The translations under genes and the position numbers were made by a program. A DNA stretch of 64,000 nucleotides from an uncultured Collinsella sp. Its GTDB lineage: Bacteria; Actinomycetota; Coriobacteriia; Coriobacteriales; Coriobacteriaceae. The stretch is from assembly GCA_902491395.1 (NCBI GenBank), contig CABUHO010000004.1, forward strand, positions 52,195 to 116,194, written 5' to 3'. Positions 50,754 to 57,888 of the stretch are shown here, piece after piece. The stretch's first letter is position 1; every line of letters starts with the position of its first letter. A model generated the notes under the pieces. It was given only the letters and a program-made list of their open reading frames with translations. It made no database searches and had not been told where the DNA came from.

Positions 50754-50765
50754 GAACATTCGTTC
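50754..50765 (-). promoter_or_regulatory. SOS box 2 in front of lexA
   Basis: GAAC-ATTC-GTTC, an exact match to the GAAC-N4-GTTC pattern of the recA box, 81 bases upstream of the lexA start and close to TATTAT-like -10 sequences on the minus strand. It is the likely lexA autoregulatory operator. Confidence 0.85.
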
Positions 50766-50833
50766 TCGCGCTAGACAATTTTGTCCGCGCGGCTTGATAA
50801 AACAGTTCTCGTCAAAACAAGCGAGAGGAGAAC

Positions 50834-51286
50834 ATGATGAACGCAACGAAAATGGTCCAGGGCAACCTCGCCCTTAAACTCGAGACGCCCGCTGCGCCCG
50901 CTTTTACCGTCGTCAAGGGCGGACGTTCCGCCATTCAGTCTGTGGCTGTCAAGCCCGTTAGTTCCCAGCGTTCATCTGTGGTTACGGCTCCTGTTGCCCT
51001 GAAGCCTTCGACGATCGTGGCCGTTGCCGTTGCACTTACGCTGTTCTTTGTAATCTCAACGACAGTTTTTAGTGCCCGCCATGCGGCGTATGCCGATTCC
51101 GTCGCCAATGTCACGTACGAGACGATTCGTGTTCAGTCTGGCGTTTCCCTGTGGTCTCTTGCCGAGGAGCATCCGATTGATGGTCTCTCTACGCAGGAGA
51201 CTTCTGATGTAATCCGTAGCGTCAATCACCTTGATCATGGTTCGCTCGATGCCGGTGTTGATCTTAAAGTTCCTGCCCGTTCGTAA
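50834..51286 (+). CDS. LysM-like single-pass membrane protein, YneA-type SOS division inhibitor candidate
   Basis: A 150-residue protein: a variable cytoplasmic N-terminus, one membrane helix (about residues 60-80) and an extracytoplasmic LysM-like domain (about 96-147, YETIRVQSGVSLWSLAEEHP ... VNHL ... VDLKVPA). It is divergent from lexA with an SOS box inside its promoter. Bacillus YneA and mycobacterial Rv2719c have the same layout and position and arrest division after DNA damage, so the same role is inferred. Either ATG 50834 or ATG 50837 could start; AGGAG lies just upstream of both. Confidence 0.8.
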   Translation: MMNATKMVQGNLALKLETPAAPAFTVVKGGRSAIQSVAVKPVSSQRSSVVTAPVALKPSTIVAVAVALTLFFVISTTVFSARHAAYADSVANVTYETIRVQSGVSLWSLAEEHPIDGLSTQETSDVIRSVNHLDHGSLDAGVDLKVPARS

Positions 51287-51299
51287 GATTTTGCCCGGT

Positions 51300-51339
51300 G
51301 CATGGTACCCTTGTTAACGATTTGGAGGAGGTACCATGC
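51300..51339 (+). promoter_or_regulatory. Hairpin enclosing the nrdR ribosome binding site and start codon
   Basis: GCATGGTACC (51300-51309) pairs perfectly with GGTACCATGC (51330-51339). The 3' arm contains the nrdR ATG (51336) and part of the GGAGGAGG ribosome binding site, the rest being in the 20-base loop. The folded form would hide the start codon. Confidence 0.6.
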
Positions 51340-51779
51340 GCTGTCCTAAATGCGGCAAGGCACATACCCGCGTTGTAGATTCCCGTATGCAGGAATCGAA
51401 TAACACCATTAAGCGCCGTCGTGAATGTTGCTCGTGCAATTATCGCTTTACGACATTTGAGCGTTGCGAGGATCCCATCGAGGTCATTAAGTCAGACGGA
51501 ACCAAGCAGCGATTCGACCGCAACAAGCTGCTCGTTGGTTTGATGCGCGCCACAATCAAGCGCGATATCGACACCAAGAAGCTCAATGAGATTATCGACG
51601 ATATCGAAGTTGAGCTTCGTTCCCGTACGCTTACAGCCGTTACGTCCCATGAGCTGGGCGACATGGTGCTCAAGCGCTTGGCCAAGATCGATAAGGTGGC
51701 CTATATTCGCTTTGCCTCGGTCTACCGCGATTTCAAAGACGTCGATGAGTTTCTGCAAGAGCTCGATAAACTAAGGTGA
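51336..51779 (+). CDS. nrdR: Transcriptional repressor NrdR
   Basis: A 147-residue regulator of ribonucleotide reductase genes. The N-terminal zinc ribbon (MRCPKCG, RRRECCSCNYRFTTFE) and an ATP-cone domain (VIKSDGTKQRFDRNKLLVGL) are complete. It senses ATP/dATP. It lies 49 bases after the LysM gene and four before dut, so the three may be cotranscribed from the SOS promoter, connecting damage response with dNTP control. The start codon lies in a 10-bp hairpin. Confidence 0.96.
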   Translation: MRCPKCGKAHTRVVDSRMQESNNTIKRRRECCSCNYRFTTFERCEDPIEVIKSDGTKQRFDRNKLLVGLMRATIKRDIDTKKLNEIIDDIEVELRSRTLTAVTSHELGDMVLKRLAKIDKVAYIRFASVYRDFKDVDEFLQELDKLR

Positions 51780-51783
51780 TTTC

Positions 51784-52227
51784 ATGTCCAACATTACCGT
51801 CAACATTAAACGTCTCGACCCCTCGGTTGAGCTTCCCAAATACGCTCACCCCACAGACGCCGGTCTGGACCTACGTTCTAACGAGGACTGCGTTCTGAAG
51901 CCCTTTGAGCGCCGTCTGGTCTCCACGGGCCTGGCCATCGCTCTGCCCGACGGCTACGCCGGCTTCGTCCAGCCCCGCAGCGGCCTGGCCATCAAGCAAG
52001 GCCTGTCTATAGTCAACACGCCCGGCCTCATCGACGCCCACTACCGAGGAGAACTCAAGGTTATCCTCATTAACCTAGATCCCACCAACAACATCCAAAT
52101 CAACAAAGGCGACCGCATAGCCCAACTAGTTATCCAAGAAGTCCCCACGGTCAACCTCGTAGAAGTAAACGAACTAGACGAAACCGACCGAGGAAACGGC
52201 GGCTTCGGCTCATCCGGTGTTGCCTAG
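51784..52227 (+). CDS. dut: Deoxyuridine 5'-triphosphate nucleotidohydrolase (dUTPase)
   Basis: A 147-residue trimeric dUTPase with the five motifs in order: DAGLDLRS, PRSGLAIKQG, NTPGLIDAHYRGE, NKGDRIAQLV and the C-terminal RGNGGFGSSG. It removes dUTP and provides dUMP. From about 52060 to the end, codon choice shifts to GAA, CTA, AAC/AAA and ATA, unlike the first half and neighbouring genes. A truncated repeat of family 2 begins about 34 bases downstream. Confidence 0.96.
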   Translation: MSNITVNIKRLDPSVELPKYAHPTDAGLDLRSNEDCVLKPFERRLVSTGLAIALPDGYAGFVQPRSGLAIKQGLSIVNTPGLIDAHYRGELKVILINLDPTNNIQINKGDRIAQLVIQEVPTVNLVEVNELDETDRGNGGFGSSGVA

Positions 52228-52260
52228 GGGCGCTCGTATCCCTCCCGCCCGTCTCTCACA

Positions 52261-52294
52261 CATATCATTCCATGCTCAAACATTCTCGCTTCGC
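52261..52294 (+). repeat. Palindromic repeat family 2, truncated copy
   Basis: CATATCATTCCATGCTCAAA and the following CATTCTCGCTTCGC match the left arm and first half of the family 2 core, then the similarity ends. No matching right arm exists, so this is a remnant. Confidence 0.75.
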
Positions 52295-52312
52295 AGGGGC
52301 GCATGGACCCCG

Positions 52313-52410
52313 CTTTCGCCTAAGCCCCATATATATCATCCCGTGCTCAAACATTCTCGCTTCGCTGCGAAACTGCGCGCGGGACGATATATATGGGGCT
52401 CAGGCGAAAG
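52313..52410 (+). repeat. Palindromic repeat family 2, copy 1
   Basis: Arms 52313-52343 and 52380-52410 are complementary over 31 bases with two mismatches. They enclose a core (52345-52378, starting GCTCAAACATTCTCGCTTCG) identical over 34 bases to the core at 52592-52625 read on the other strand. Innermost arm bases (CATATAT..TC.TCC) are shared between copies; outer arms are not. Confidence 0.9.
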
Positions 52411-52444
52411 GGCTACATGCTTGATATAAAACAATCTTTCTAGT

Positions 52445-52488
52445 AAGCCGGTACGTCAAAGATATTGCTTCTTTGTCGTACCGGCTTT
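52445..52488. terminator. Bidirectional terminator between dut and the glycosyltransferase gene
   Basis: AAGCCGGTACG.CAAAG pairs with CTTTG.CGTACCGGCTT (17 bp, one mismatch), with T-rich flanks on both strands. It sits between the two convergent genes. Confidence 0.85.
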
Positions 52489-52556
52489 CTATTTAGATTT
52501 CACCTTTGCAGGTTCTAATTACGGGAATCTGGTTTAGCTGCTAGTACGTAAACGTA

Positions 52557-52660
52557 GCTGCTCGGCGGGGGCCGTCCATATATCGTTCCACGCGCAGTTT
52601 CGCAGCGAAGCGAGAATGTTTGAGCATGGAATGATATATGGGCGGCCCCCGCCGAGCAGC
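52557..52660 (-). repeat. Palindromic repeat family 2, copy 2
   Basis: Opposite orientation to copy 1. Arms 52557-52591 and 52626-52660 (35 bases, few mismatches, GC-rich outer part GCTGCTCGGCGGGGGCCG) surround the same 34-base core. The outer arms bear no resemblance to those of copy 1 although each set is self-complementary. It ends 13 bases before the stop of the minus-strand gene. Confidence 0.9.
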
Positions 52661-52673
52661 GGACATTACCAAT

Positions 52674-53975
52674 CTAGCGGATATGCGCGGGTTTGCCGCC
52701 CCAGTAGAAGCGGCAGAAGGCCCGTTTGCGTTTTTGGGGTTTGCCTACGAGCTCCATGGTGGCGATGGCGATGTCTTCGGCTGCGTGGGGGCGGCGTAGG
52801 ACTTCGCCGTTGATGAGCAGGGCTTTGAGTGACTCGGGGTGGTCGTGCAGGTGACGGAGCGTCACGATGAGCTCACGTGCCGTGGTGACGTGCATACTGG
52901 CGCCCATGCCGGTGAGCATGGTGGTGTTGGCTTTTTCCTGTCCGTACGATTTGCCGAGCAGGATCATCGGCAGATGTGCGCACAGACACTCGGTAACGGT
53001 GAGTCCGCCCGATTTGAGAATTGCCAGGTCACAGCCGTGCATGAGGACCGCCATGTCGTCCACGTAGTCCAGAACTGTGACGTTTTCGAGCTTCATGGCA
53101 TTGAAGAGCGTCTTGAGGCGAGTGGCGTATTCCTTATCCTTGCCGGGCAAAAAGACAAAGTGCATGTCCTCGAAGCTGCGTAGGAAGGGGAGGGTGTGGT
53201 CCATCGCGGCGCGGAATCGCACGTAAGGCTGCGGCAGACTTGCGCCTGCCATCACCAGTACGATTGTTTTATCGACGGGAAGGTCAAACTTCTTCAGCTC
53301 TTCCTCGCGGTCGTAATCGGTATCGAATCCGGCGCGAATGGGGATTCCTGTAATGCGGATCTTGGACTCCGGAACCTTACGTGGACGCAACGTTTCGGCC
53401 ATAAACTCGTTGGCCACACAGAACAGATCGGTGTCCTTGTGGGGCCACCAGCCTTCGACCTCGTAATCGGTCGGTACGCAAATAACGGGATAGTCAATGC
53501 CCGTAATGACGCGTGCGCCAACAGCAACATTTGCCGCCGTGATATGCGTGGCAACTACTGCGATGGGCTGTCGGGTGCGAACGTATTCGTTAAATGCGGG
53601 AAACATGATGCGTGACCAGGCCGTGCCGCCGCCCCAGAGTAAATGCCCCGTGAGCGTATAACGCCAGGTCAGGTCATAAATCGGTCGCGTGGCACCGGTA
53701 AAGGACGCCGCCGTCTTGTTGCCATCGAACTTGATGCGCCCAAAATCTAGGATATCGAGCACTTCGATCTCAACATCCTCAGGAATATCCTTGGTTCCAC
53801 GAATAAGGTCAAACGCCTGCGCGATGGCATTGGCGGCCGCCTTATGGCCCGATCCAACCGAGGCATGCACAATGGTCACCAAAGGCTTTTGTGCAGGTAA
53901 AAGTGACGTTTGCTCCGGTTGGGGAGTGGTTTGCGTAGGCAGGGGAGCATCGTCGCTCGTCTGCTTTTGATCCAT
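52674..53975 (-). CDS. Glycosyltransferase, MGDG synthase/UgtP-like family
   Basis: A 433-residue GT28-type enzyme. The MGDG_synth motif HASVGSGHKAAANAIAQAF is at about residues 37-55, and the C-terminal nucleotide-sugar region (ILKSGGLTVTECLCAHLPMIL) is clear. Relatives add glucose or galactose to diacylglycerol, making glycolipids or lipoteichoic acid anchors at the membrane. The start at 53975 has GGGGAG upstream; a longer frame to 54038 runs into the trxB promoter region. The N-terminal 25 residues are a Gln/Thr/Pro-rich tail. Lipid acceptor not determined. Confidence 0.87.
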   Translation of the reverse strand: MDQKQTSDDAPLPTQTTPQPEQTSLLPAQKPLVTIVHASVGSGHKAAANAIAQAFDLIRGTKDIPEDVEIEVLDILDFGRIKFDGNKTAASFTGATRPIYDLTWRYTLTGHLLWGGGTAWSRIMFPAFNEYVRTRQPIAVVATHITAANVAVGARVITGIDYPVICVPTDYEVEGWWPHKDTDLFCVANEFMAETLRPRKVPESKIRITGIPIRAGFDTDYDREEELKKFDLPVDKTIVLVMAGASLPQPYVRFRAAMDHTLPFLRSFEDMHFVFLPGKDKEYATRLKTLFNAMKLENVTVLDYVDDMAVLMHGCDLAILKSGGLTVTECLCAHLPMILLGKSYGQEKANTTMLTGMGASMHVTTARELIVTLRHLHDHPESLKALLINGEVLRRPHAAEDIAIATMELVGKPQKRKRAFCRFYWGGKPAHIR

Positions 53976-54092
53976 CGATAACTCCCCTTCGGCTTTGTTT
54001 CGCGGATTAACATTGTAGTGCATGAGTGTCATGTTCACGTAAATTTGGGTAAGAGCGCAAAGAACGTCAATGTTTCGACGAGAGGACTCTTC

Positions 54093-55031
54093 ATGACTAC
54101 CGATCAGCCGATCGATGTTGCGATTATCGGTGGCGGCCCCGCGGGCTATGCTGCCGCCATTTACGCTGCGCGCGCCAACTTGACGACGACCGTGATTGAA
54201 CAGGGCATGTCGGGTGGCCAGATCGCCACGTCCAACGAGATTGAGAATTACCCTGGCATTCCGCTGTTAAGTGGTGCTGAGCTGGGTGAACGTTTTCAGC
54301 AGCATGCAGAGGGCCTGGGAGCTCGGGTTGAATGGAGTATGGTGACGGGTATCGATTACGATGCCGATTCCGCGCTTTTTACCGTTCACCACGATATAGG
54401 CGACACGGCTGCAAGGAGTGTCATCGCGTGCATGGGAGCCACGCCGCGTCCGGCTGGCTTTGTTGGTGAGGATACGTATCGTGGTCGTGGCGTATCTTAT
54501 TGCGCAACATGCGATGGTATGTTCTTCCGCGGCAAGCAGGTGTTTGTGATCGGTGGCGGCAATTCGGCATGTGAGGAAGCACTGTTTCTTTCCGACATTG
54601 CCAGCAGTGTGAGCATCGTGCTGCGCCGCGATCAGTTCCGTGCGCCCGAGGGCGTGGTTCAGAAGGTGCTAGCTAAGGACAATATTTCAGTTAGGTACCA
54701 AACTAGTATTGTCGAGCTTGCAGGCGAGACCATGCCTACGACGATTACCTTTAAGGACAATGCGACCGGTGAGACGCATACCGAGTCCTTTGAGCCCGGC
54801 TCGTTTGGCATCTTTGTCTTTACCGGCACTCAGCCCCACACCGAGCTGGTCGAGCATCTGGTCGATCTGGCTCCCGACGTCGGCATCCTGACGGACGAGT
54901 CGATGGCCACCAGGACTCCGGGCTTGTTTGCCGCCGGCGACATCCGTTCCAAGCGTTTACGTCAGGTTGTGACCGCCGTTTCTGATGGAGCCATAGCGGC
55001 AACCAGCGCATACGCGTTTCTCCGTGGATAA
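54093..55031 (+). CDS. trxB: Thioredoxin reductase
   Basis: A 312-residue FAD/NADPH oxidoreductase with GGGPAGYAAAIYAAR (FAD), redox cysteines C137-A-T-C140, GGGNSACEEALFL (NADPH) and the C-terminal TPGLFAAGDIRSK motif. It reduces thioredoxin. GAGAGGA precedes ATG 54093; the longer frame from 54018 lies in the divergent promoter region shared with the glycosyltransferase gene. No trxA is adjacent. A hairpin at 55081-55115 follows. Confidence 0.95.
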   Translation: MTTDQPIDVAIIGGGPAGYAAAIYAARANLTTTVIEQGMSGGQIATSNEIENYPGIPLLSGAELGERFQQHAEGLGARVEWSMVTGIDYDADSALFTVHHDIGDTAARSVIACMGATPRPAGFVGEDTYRGRGVSYCATCDGMFFRGKQVFVIGGGNSACEEALFLSDIASSVSIVLRRDQFRAPEGVVQKVLAKDNISVRYQTSIVELAGETMPTTITFKDNATGETHTESFEPGSFGIFVFTGTQPHTELVEHLVDLAPDVGILTDESMATRTPGLFAAGDIRSKRLRQVVTAVSDGAIAATSAYAFLRG

Positions 55032-55080
55032 GTATGATAATATATCTTATGTAAGGTTGCTGTATTTCTAATTAAATTGA

Positions 55081-55115
55081 GGCGGGACAAAGAAATCAGT
55101 AGTTTTTGTCCCGCC
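55081..55115. terminator. Hairpin between trxB and degV, family 3 repeat
   Basis: GGCGGGACAAA pairs with TTTGTCCCGCC around a loop with ATCAGTAG. It lies four bases before the stop of the convergent degV gene and probably terminates trxB. Closely similar sequences occur at 56732-56763 and, inverted, at 56800-56834. Confidence 0.75.
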
Positions 55116-55118
55116 GAC

Positions 55119-55982
55119 TTACTTGCCGGCTAGACCCCAGCCAAAGCCGATGATCATGCCGTTCATTTCGGCGTAGTACGAGCACAGTCCGGAACATGGC
55201 AGGATGATCGGATTGGAGCTTGGCCATCTCATGATGATGTGGTCGGCCAGTGCCTCAGCGCCTACCATATTGCTAACGTGATTGATCGCAACGTCGCCGC
55301 CGGTAAAGCCGGCTTCCTCCATGGTGGCGAGAATCTTTTTGAACATCTTTTTCTCGCCACGTATGGGGCCGAGCACCTTAATCTCGCCTTTCTCGGTCGC
55401 CGTTCCCAGCAGGCGGATATTCAGCTTGTTTGCGATGAGACCCGCTACCTTGGGCATACGACCCGATTTGGCCAAGTTCTCGTAATTGCACAGGTTGAAG
55501 AGCAGCTGAGTGTGTTGCTCAAGTTGCTCAAAGTATGCGCAGGCGTCCTCAAACGAAATGTCTGGATTATTCTTTAGGTACCTATCGAATAGTATAAAAA
55601 TCAAATCGAGTTTAGCGCCGGTCCCACGTGAATTGACCAGATGAATCTGGCGATGCGGCTCTTCTGCAAGCACCATATCGCGTGCGGTTGCGGCAGCGTT
55701 ATAGCTGCCCGAGACGGCCTCCGAAATGGGCATGCAAATGGTCTTGTCGGCGAGCTTAAACAGCTCCGCCCACTCCCCTACGCTCGGACAACTGCTCGAT
55801 GATGCCGCCGATTCATTAAAAACTACCTGGTTAAAGGTATCGACATCGAGCGTAAGATCGTCGACGTATTCTTGCTCCCCTACTCGGATCTTAAGCGGGG
55901 CGAATCGAAAGATGGTGTTAGGCGCGCTCGGTTGCCAATCACGCAGGTTGCAGCTCGAATCGGAGACAAGAGCCCAGCTCAT
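55119..55982 (-). CDS. DegV family fatty-acid-binding protein (paralogue 1)
   Basis: A 287-residue DegV protein (start MSWALVSDSSCNL; SSSCPSVGEW; MPISEAVSGSYNAAATARDM). The conserved serines and the SGSYNAA motif form the fatty-acid headgroup site. DegV/FakB proteins present fatty acids to the FakA kinase for phospholipid synthesis. The protein is clearly paralogous to the gene at 56857-57723. It is divergent from a DUF1836 regulator with a shared CTAG-containing site in the intergenic region. Confidence 0.92.
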   Translation of the reverse strand: MSWALVSDSSCNLRDWQPSAPNTIFRFAPLKIRVGEQEYVDDLTLDVDTFNQVVFNESAASSSSCPSVGEWAELFKLADKTICMPISEAVSGSYNAAATARDMVLAEEPHRQIHLVNSRGTGAKLDLIFILFDRYLKNNPDISFEDACAYFEQLEQHTQLLFNLCNYENLAKSGRMPKVAGLIANKLNIRLLGTATEKGEIKVLGPIRGEKKMFKKILATMEEAGFTGGDVAINHVSNMVGAEALADHIIMRWPSSNPIILPCSGLCSYYAEMNGMIIGFGWGLAGK

Positions 55983-56054
55983 AGTCTGATCCTTTCTGGC
56001 CGGTAATCCTTACTTCTGGCAACAATATATCAACTAACACCCTCAATGTAGTAT

Positions 56055-56078
56055 ACAAAACTAGATTAACTAGAATAC
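56055..56078. promoter_or_regulatory. Candidate operator between degV paralogue 1 and the DUF1836 gene
   Basis: ACAAAACTAGATTAACTAGA followed by ATAC, an imperfect palindrome with two CTAG cores. It lies between a minus-strand TATACT (56050-56055) and a plus-strand TATAAT (56081-56086). A 16-base stretch of this site (GTATACAAAACTAGAT) recurs with two changes, on the minus strand, upstream of the second degV gene. Confidence 0.5.
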
Positions 56079-56105
56079 AATATAATTGATGAACGGAGGA
56101 ACCTT

Positions 56106-56717
56106 ATGAACCACGTTAAACATGTCATTCCCATGTCCGATATTTCGGAGAGCATTAAGCCTGAGGATATACAGCCTACGGTGCTTCCCGATGCATTTAT
56201 CCAATCAGATATTGTGCGGAAACTCAATACGCTGAGCCTGCCGCGTTACGATCAGCTGCCCAACGTGACGCTCTATCGCGATCAGGTGATTGAGTATATC
56301 GAGCTGTGGTTGGAACCGTTATCGATTTGCGTTGAACAGCCGGTCATTACGCCTTCGATGATCAACAACTACGTCAAGGTGGGGCTTGTGCCCGCGCCGG
56401 TAAAAAAGCAATATGGCCGCGAGCAGATTGCCCGCCTCATCGCGATTTGCATCTTTAAGCAGGTGTTGCCCATTGCCGCTGTCCAGGCGCTTTTTAATAT
56501 CCAGCGTTTGAGCTACGATGCCCCGACGGCTTTTAATTACGTCGTCGACCAGCTTGAGGCCTCGATTCGCGCGGCGTTTTCGGTCGAACAAACCCCTGTT
56601 GCGGATACCGCTCACCAAGTGACGCGCGAGTCGTTGCTTGTTCGCAGTGCCGTATCGTCCTTCGTGTCGAAGGCATATCTGATGAGCTACCTTAAGTTCA
56701 ACGGGTTTAGCAACTGA
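56106..56717 (+). CDS. DUF1836 domain protein, MerR-like regulator
   Basis: A 203-residue protein with a DUF1836 domain: PDVTLYRDQVIEYIELWL-like region (LPNVTLYRDQVIEYIELW), then a MerR-like helix-turn-helix (ITPSMINNYVKVGLVPAPVK, then KQYGREQIARLIAIC). Such proteins are thought to be transcription regulators; in Firmicutes and Coriobacteria they often sit next to degV genes. GGAGG precedes ATG 56106. It lies between two degV paralogues, so regulation of fatty acid uptake is a reasonable inference. Confidence 0.85.
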   Translation: MNHVKHVIPMSDISESIKPEDIQPTVLPDAFIQSDIVRKLNTLSLPRYDQLPNVTLYRDQVIEYIELWLEPLSICVEQPVITPSMINNYVKVGLVPAPVKKQYGREQIARLIAICIFKQVLPIAAVQALFNIQRLSYDAPTAFNYVVDQLEASIRAAFSVEQTPVADTAHQVTRESLLVRSAVSSFVSKAYLMSYLKFNGFSN

Positions 56718-56731
56718 CCTGCGAGGTGGTT

Positions 56732-56834
56732 GGTGAGACAAAACTATCAGTGCTTGTCCCAGGGTCGATGATGGCAACGAGCTTGATCCTGCAATCGTAC
56801 CTGGGACAAGCACTTCTGATAATTATGTCCCACC
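56732..56834. repeat. Inverted pair of family 3 hairpin repeats
   Basis: The sequence at 56732-56763 (GGTGAGACAAAACTATCAGT...) and the reverse complement of 56800-56834 (GGTGGGACATAATTATCAGA...) are related to each other and to 55081-55115. Each can fold by GGGACA/TGTCCC-type pairing, and the two also pair with each other around a 36-base loop. The unit lies between the convergent DUF1836 and degV genes and probably terminates both. Confidence 0.75.
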
Positions 56835-56856
56835 TTGTTGCTCGGGATGGAGCGCT

Positions 56857-57723
56857 CTAACGGCCCGAAGCTACGCCCATGCCGTAGCCGATGATGAGTC
56901 CGTGCATCTCGGCGTAGTAGGAATCCAAGCCGTTGCAGGGCATGATGATGGTTTTGGTTCCCGGCCAGCGCTCTGCAATGCGATCGGCCAGCGCCTGAGC
57001 ACCTGCTTCGTTTTCCACGTGGTCTATCACGACCTCGCCGCCGGAAAAGCCCTCGGCTTCCATGGTGTCGACGATCTTGCCAAACATTTTTTTCTCGCCT
57101 CGGGTATGGCCGACGAGCTCAATTTTCCCCGCCTCGCTTGCCGTGCCTAAGACGCGGATATTGAGTTTGTTTGCAATGACGCCGGCTACTCGAGGAACAC
57201 GACCGGCCTTGGCGAGGTTTTCGTAGTTGCAGAGGCTAAAGAGAATCTTGCTGTTTTGCTCCAGCTCATCAAAATAGGCGCAGGCATCTTCAAAGGAAAC
57301 GTCTGGGTTGCTGGCAAGATAACGGTCGAACAGCAAAAAGATGAGGTCCATTTTGCCGCCGGCGGCACGCGAGTTCACAAGGTGAATCTGACGTTGAGGC
57401 TCCTCAGCAAGGACCATGTCGCGTGCAGTTGCAGCCGCGTTGTAGCTGCCCGACACACCCTCCGAGATAGGCATGCAGATCGTCTTATCCGCAAGTTTAA
57501 AGAGCTCGGCCCACTCCCCCACGCTGGGACAAGAGCTGGACGATGCGCTCGACTCCGCTTGAACGGCAACGTTGAGCTCATGTACGTCGAGCGACAGGTT
57601 GTCGACAAACTCGCGCTCCCCTACTCGAATTTTGAGGGGCGCAAATGCAAAGGTGGTATGGGGCGCGGTCGGCTGCCAATCGCGGAGGTTACAGCTTGAA
57701 TCGGAGATAAGTGCCCAGCTCAT
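56857..57723 (-). CDS. DegV family fatty-acid-binding protein (paralogue 2)
   Basis: A 288-residue DegV protein sharing long identical stretches with paralogue 1 (MSWALxSDSSCNLRDWQP, SSSSCPSVGEWAELFKLADK, then TICMPISExVSGSYNAAATA). The two differ most in residues 35-55 and in the C-terminal third, where ligand chain-length preference could be set. The minus-strand promoter has TATAAT (57753-57758), with a 16-bp inverted repeat touching the -35 position. Together with paralogue 1 it probably provides two fatty acid carriers of different specificity. Confidence 0.92.
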   Translation of the reverse strand: MSWALISDSSCNLRDWQPTAPHTTFAFAPLKIRVGEREFVDNLSLDVHELNVAVQAESSASSSSCPSVGEWAELFKLADKTICMPISEGVSGSYNAAATARDMVLAEEPQRQIHLVNSRAAGGKMDLIFLLFDRYLASNPDVSFEDACAYFDELEQNSKILFSLCNYENLAKAGRVPRVAGVIANKLNIRVLGTASEAGKIELVGHTRGEKKMFGKIVDTMEAEGFSGGEVVIDHVENEAGAQALADRIAERWPGTKTIIMPCNGLDSYYAEMHGLIIGYGMGVASGR

Positions 57724-57776
57724 AGAGGGTCCTTTCTAATTGTTCCTCAACAATTATAGCCATCTTGCAAACCGAA

Positions 57777-57815
57777 TGTACGGCTATCTAGTTTTGAATA
57801 CTAGATAGCCGTACA
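57777..57815. promoter_or_regulatory. 16-bp perfect inverted repeat upstream of degV paralogue 2
   Basis: TGTACGGCTATCTAGT (57777-57792) and ACTAGATAGCCGTACA (57800-57815) flank a 7-base spacer. The left end overlaps the -35 position of the degV paralogue 2 promoter. The inner part carries the CAAAACTAGAT word also seen at 56055-56078. Operator function is inferred; a hairpin role in mRNA is an alternative. Confidence 0.6.
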
Positions 57816-57835
57816 AGATTAGAGACAAAAGAATA

Positions 57836-57862
57836 GACCTCGCGACTTTAAGCCACGAGGTC
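57836..57862 (-). terminator. Terminator after the NlpC/P60 gene
   Basis: On the minus strand GACCTCG pairs with CGAGGTC, followed by TATTCTTTTG. It lies 27 bases after the stop of the peptidase gene. Confidence 0.65.
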
Positions 57863-57888
57863 CACATTCACACGCTGTGTAAGATGAC

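Noticed and set aside
52261..52660. CRISPR array
   Set aside because: The repeated units are palindromic, in both orientations, unequally spaced and only two to three in number, with no cas genes.
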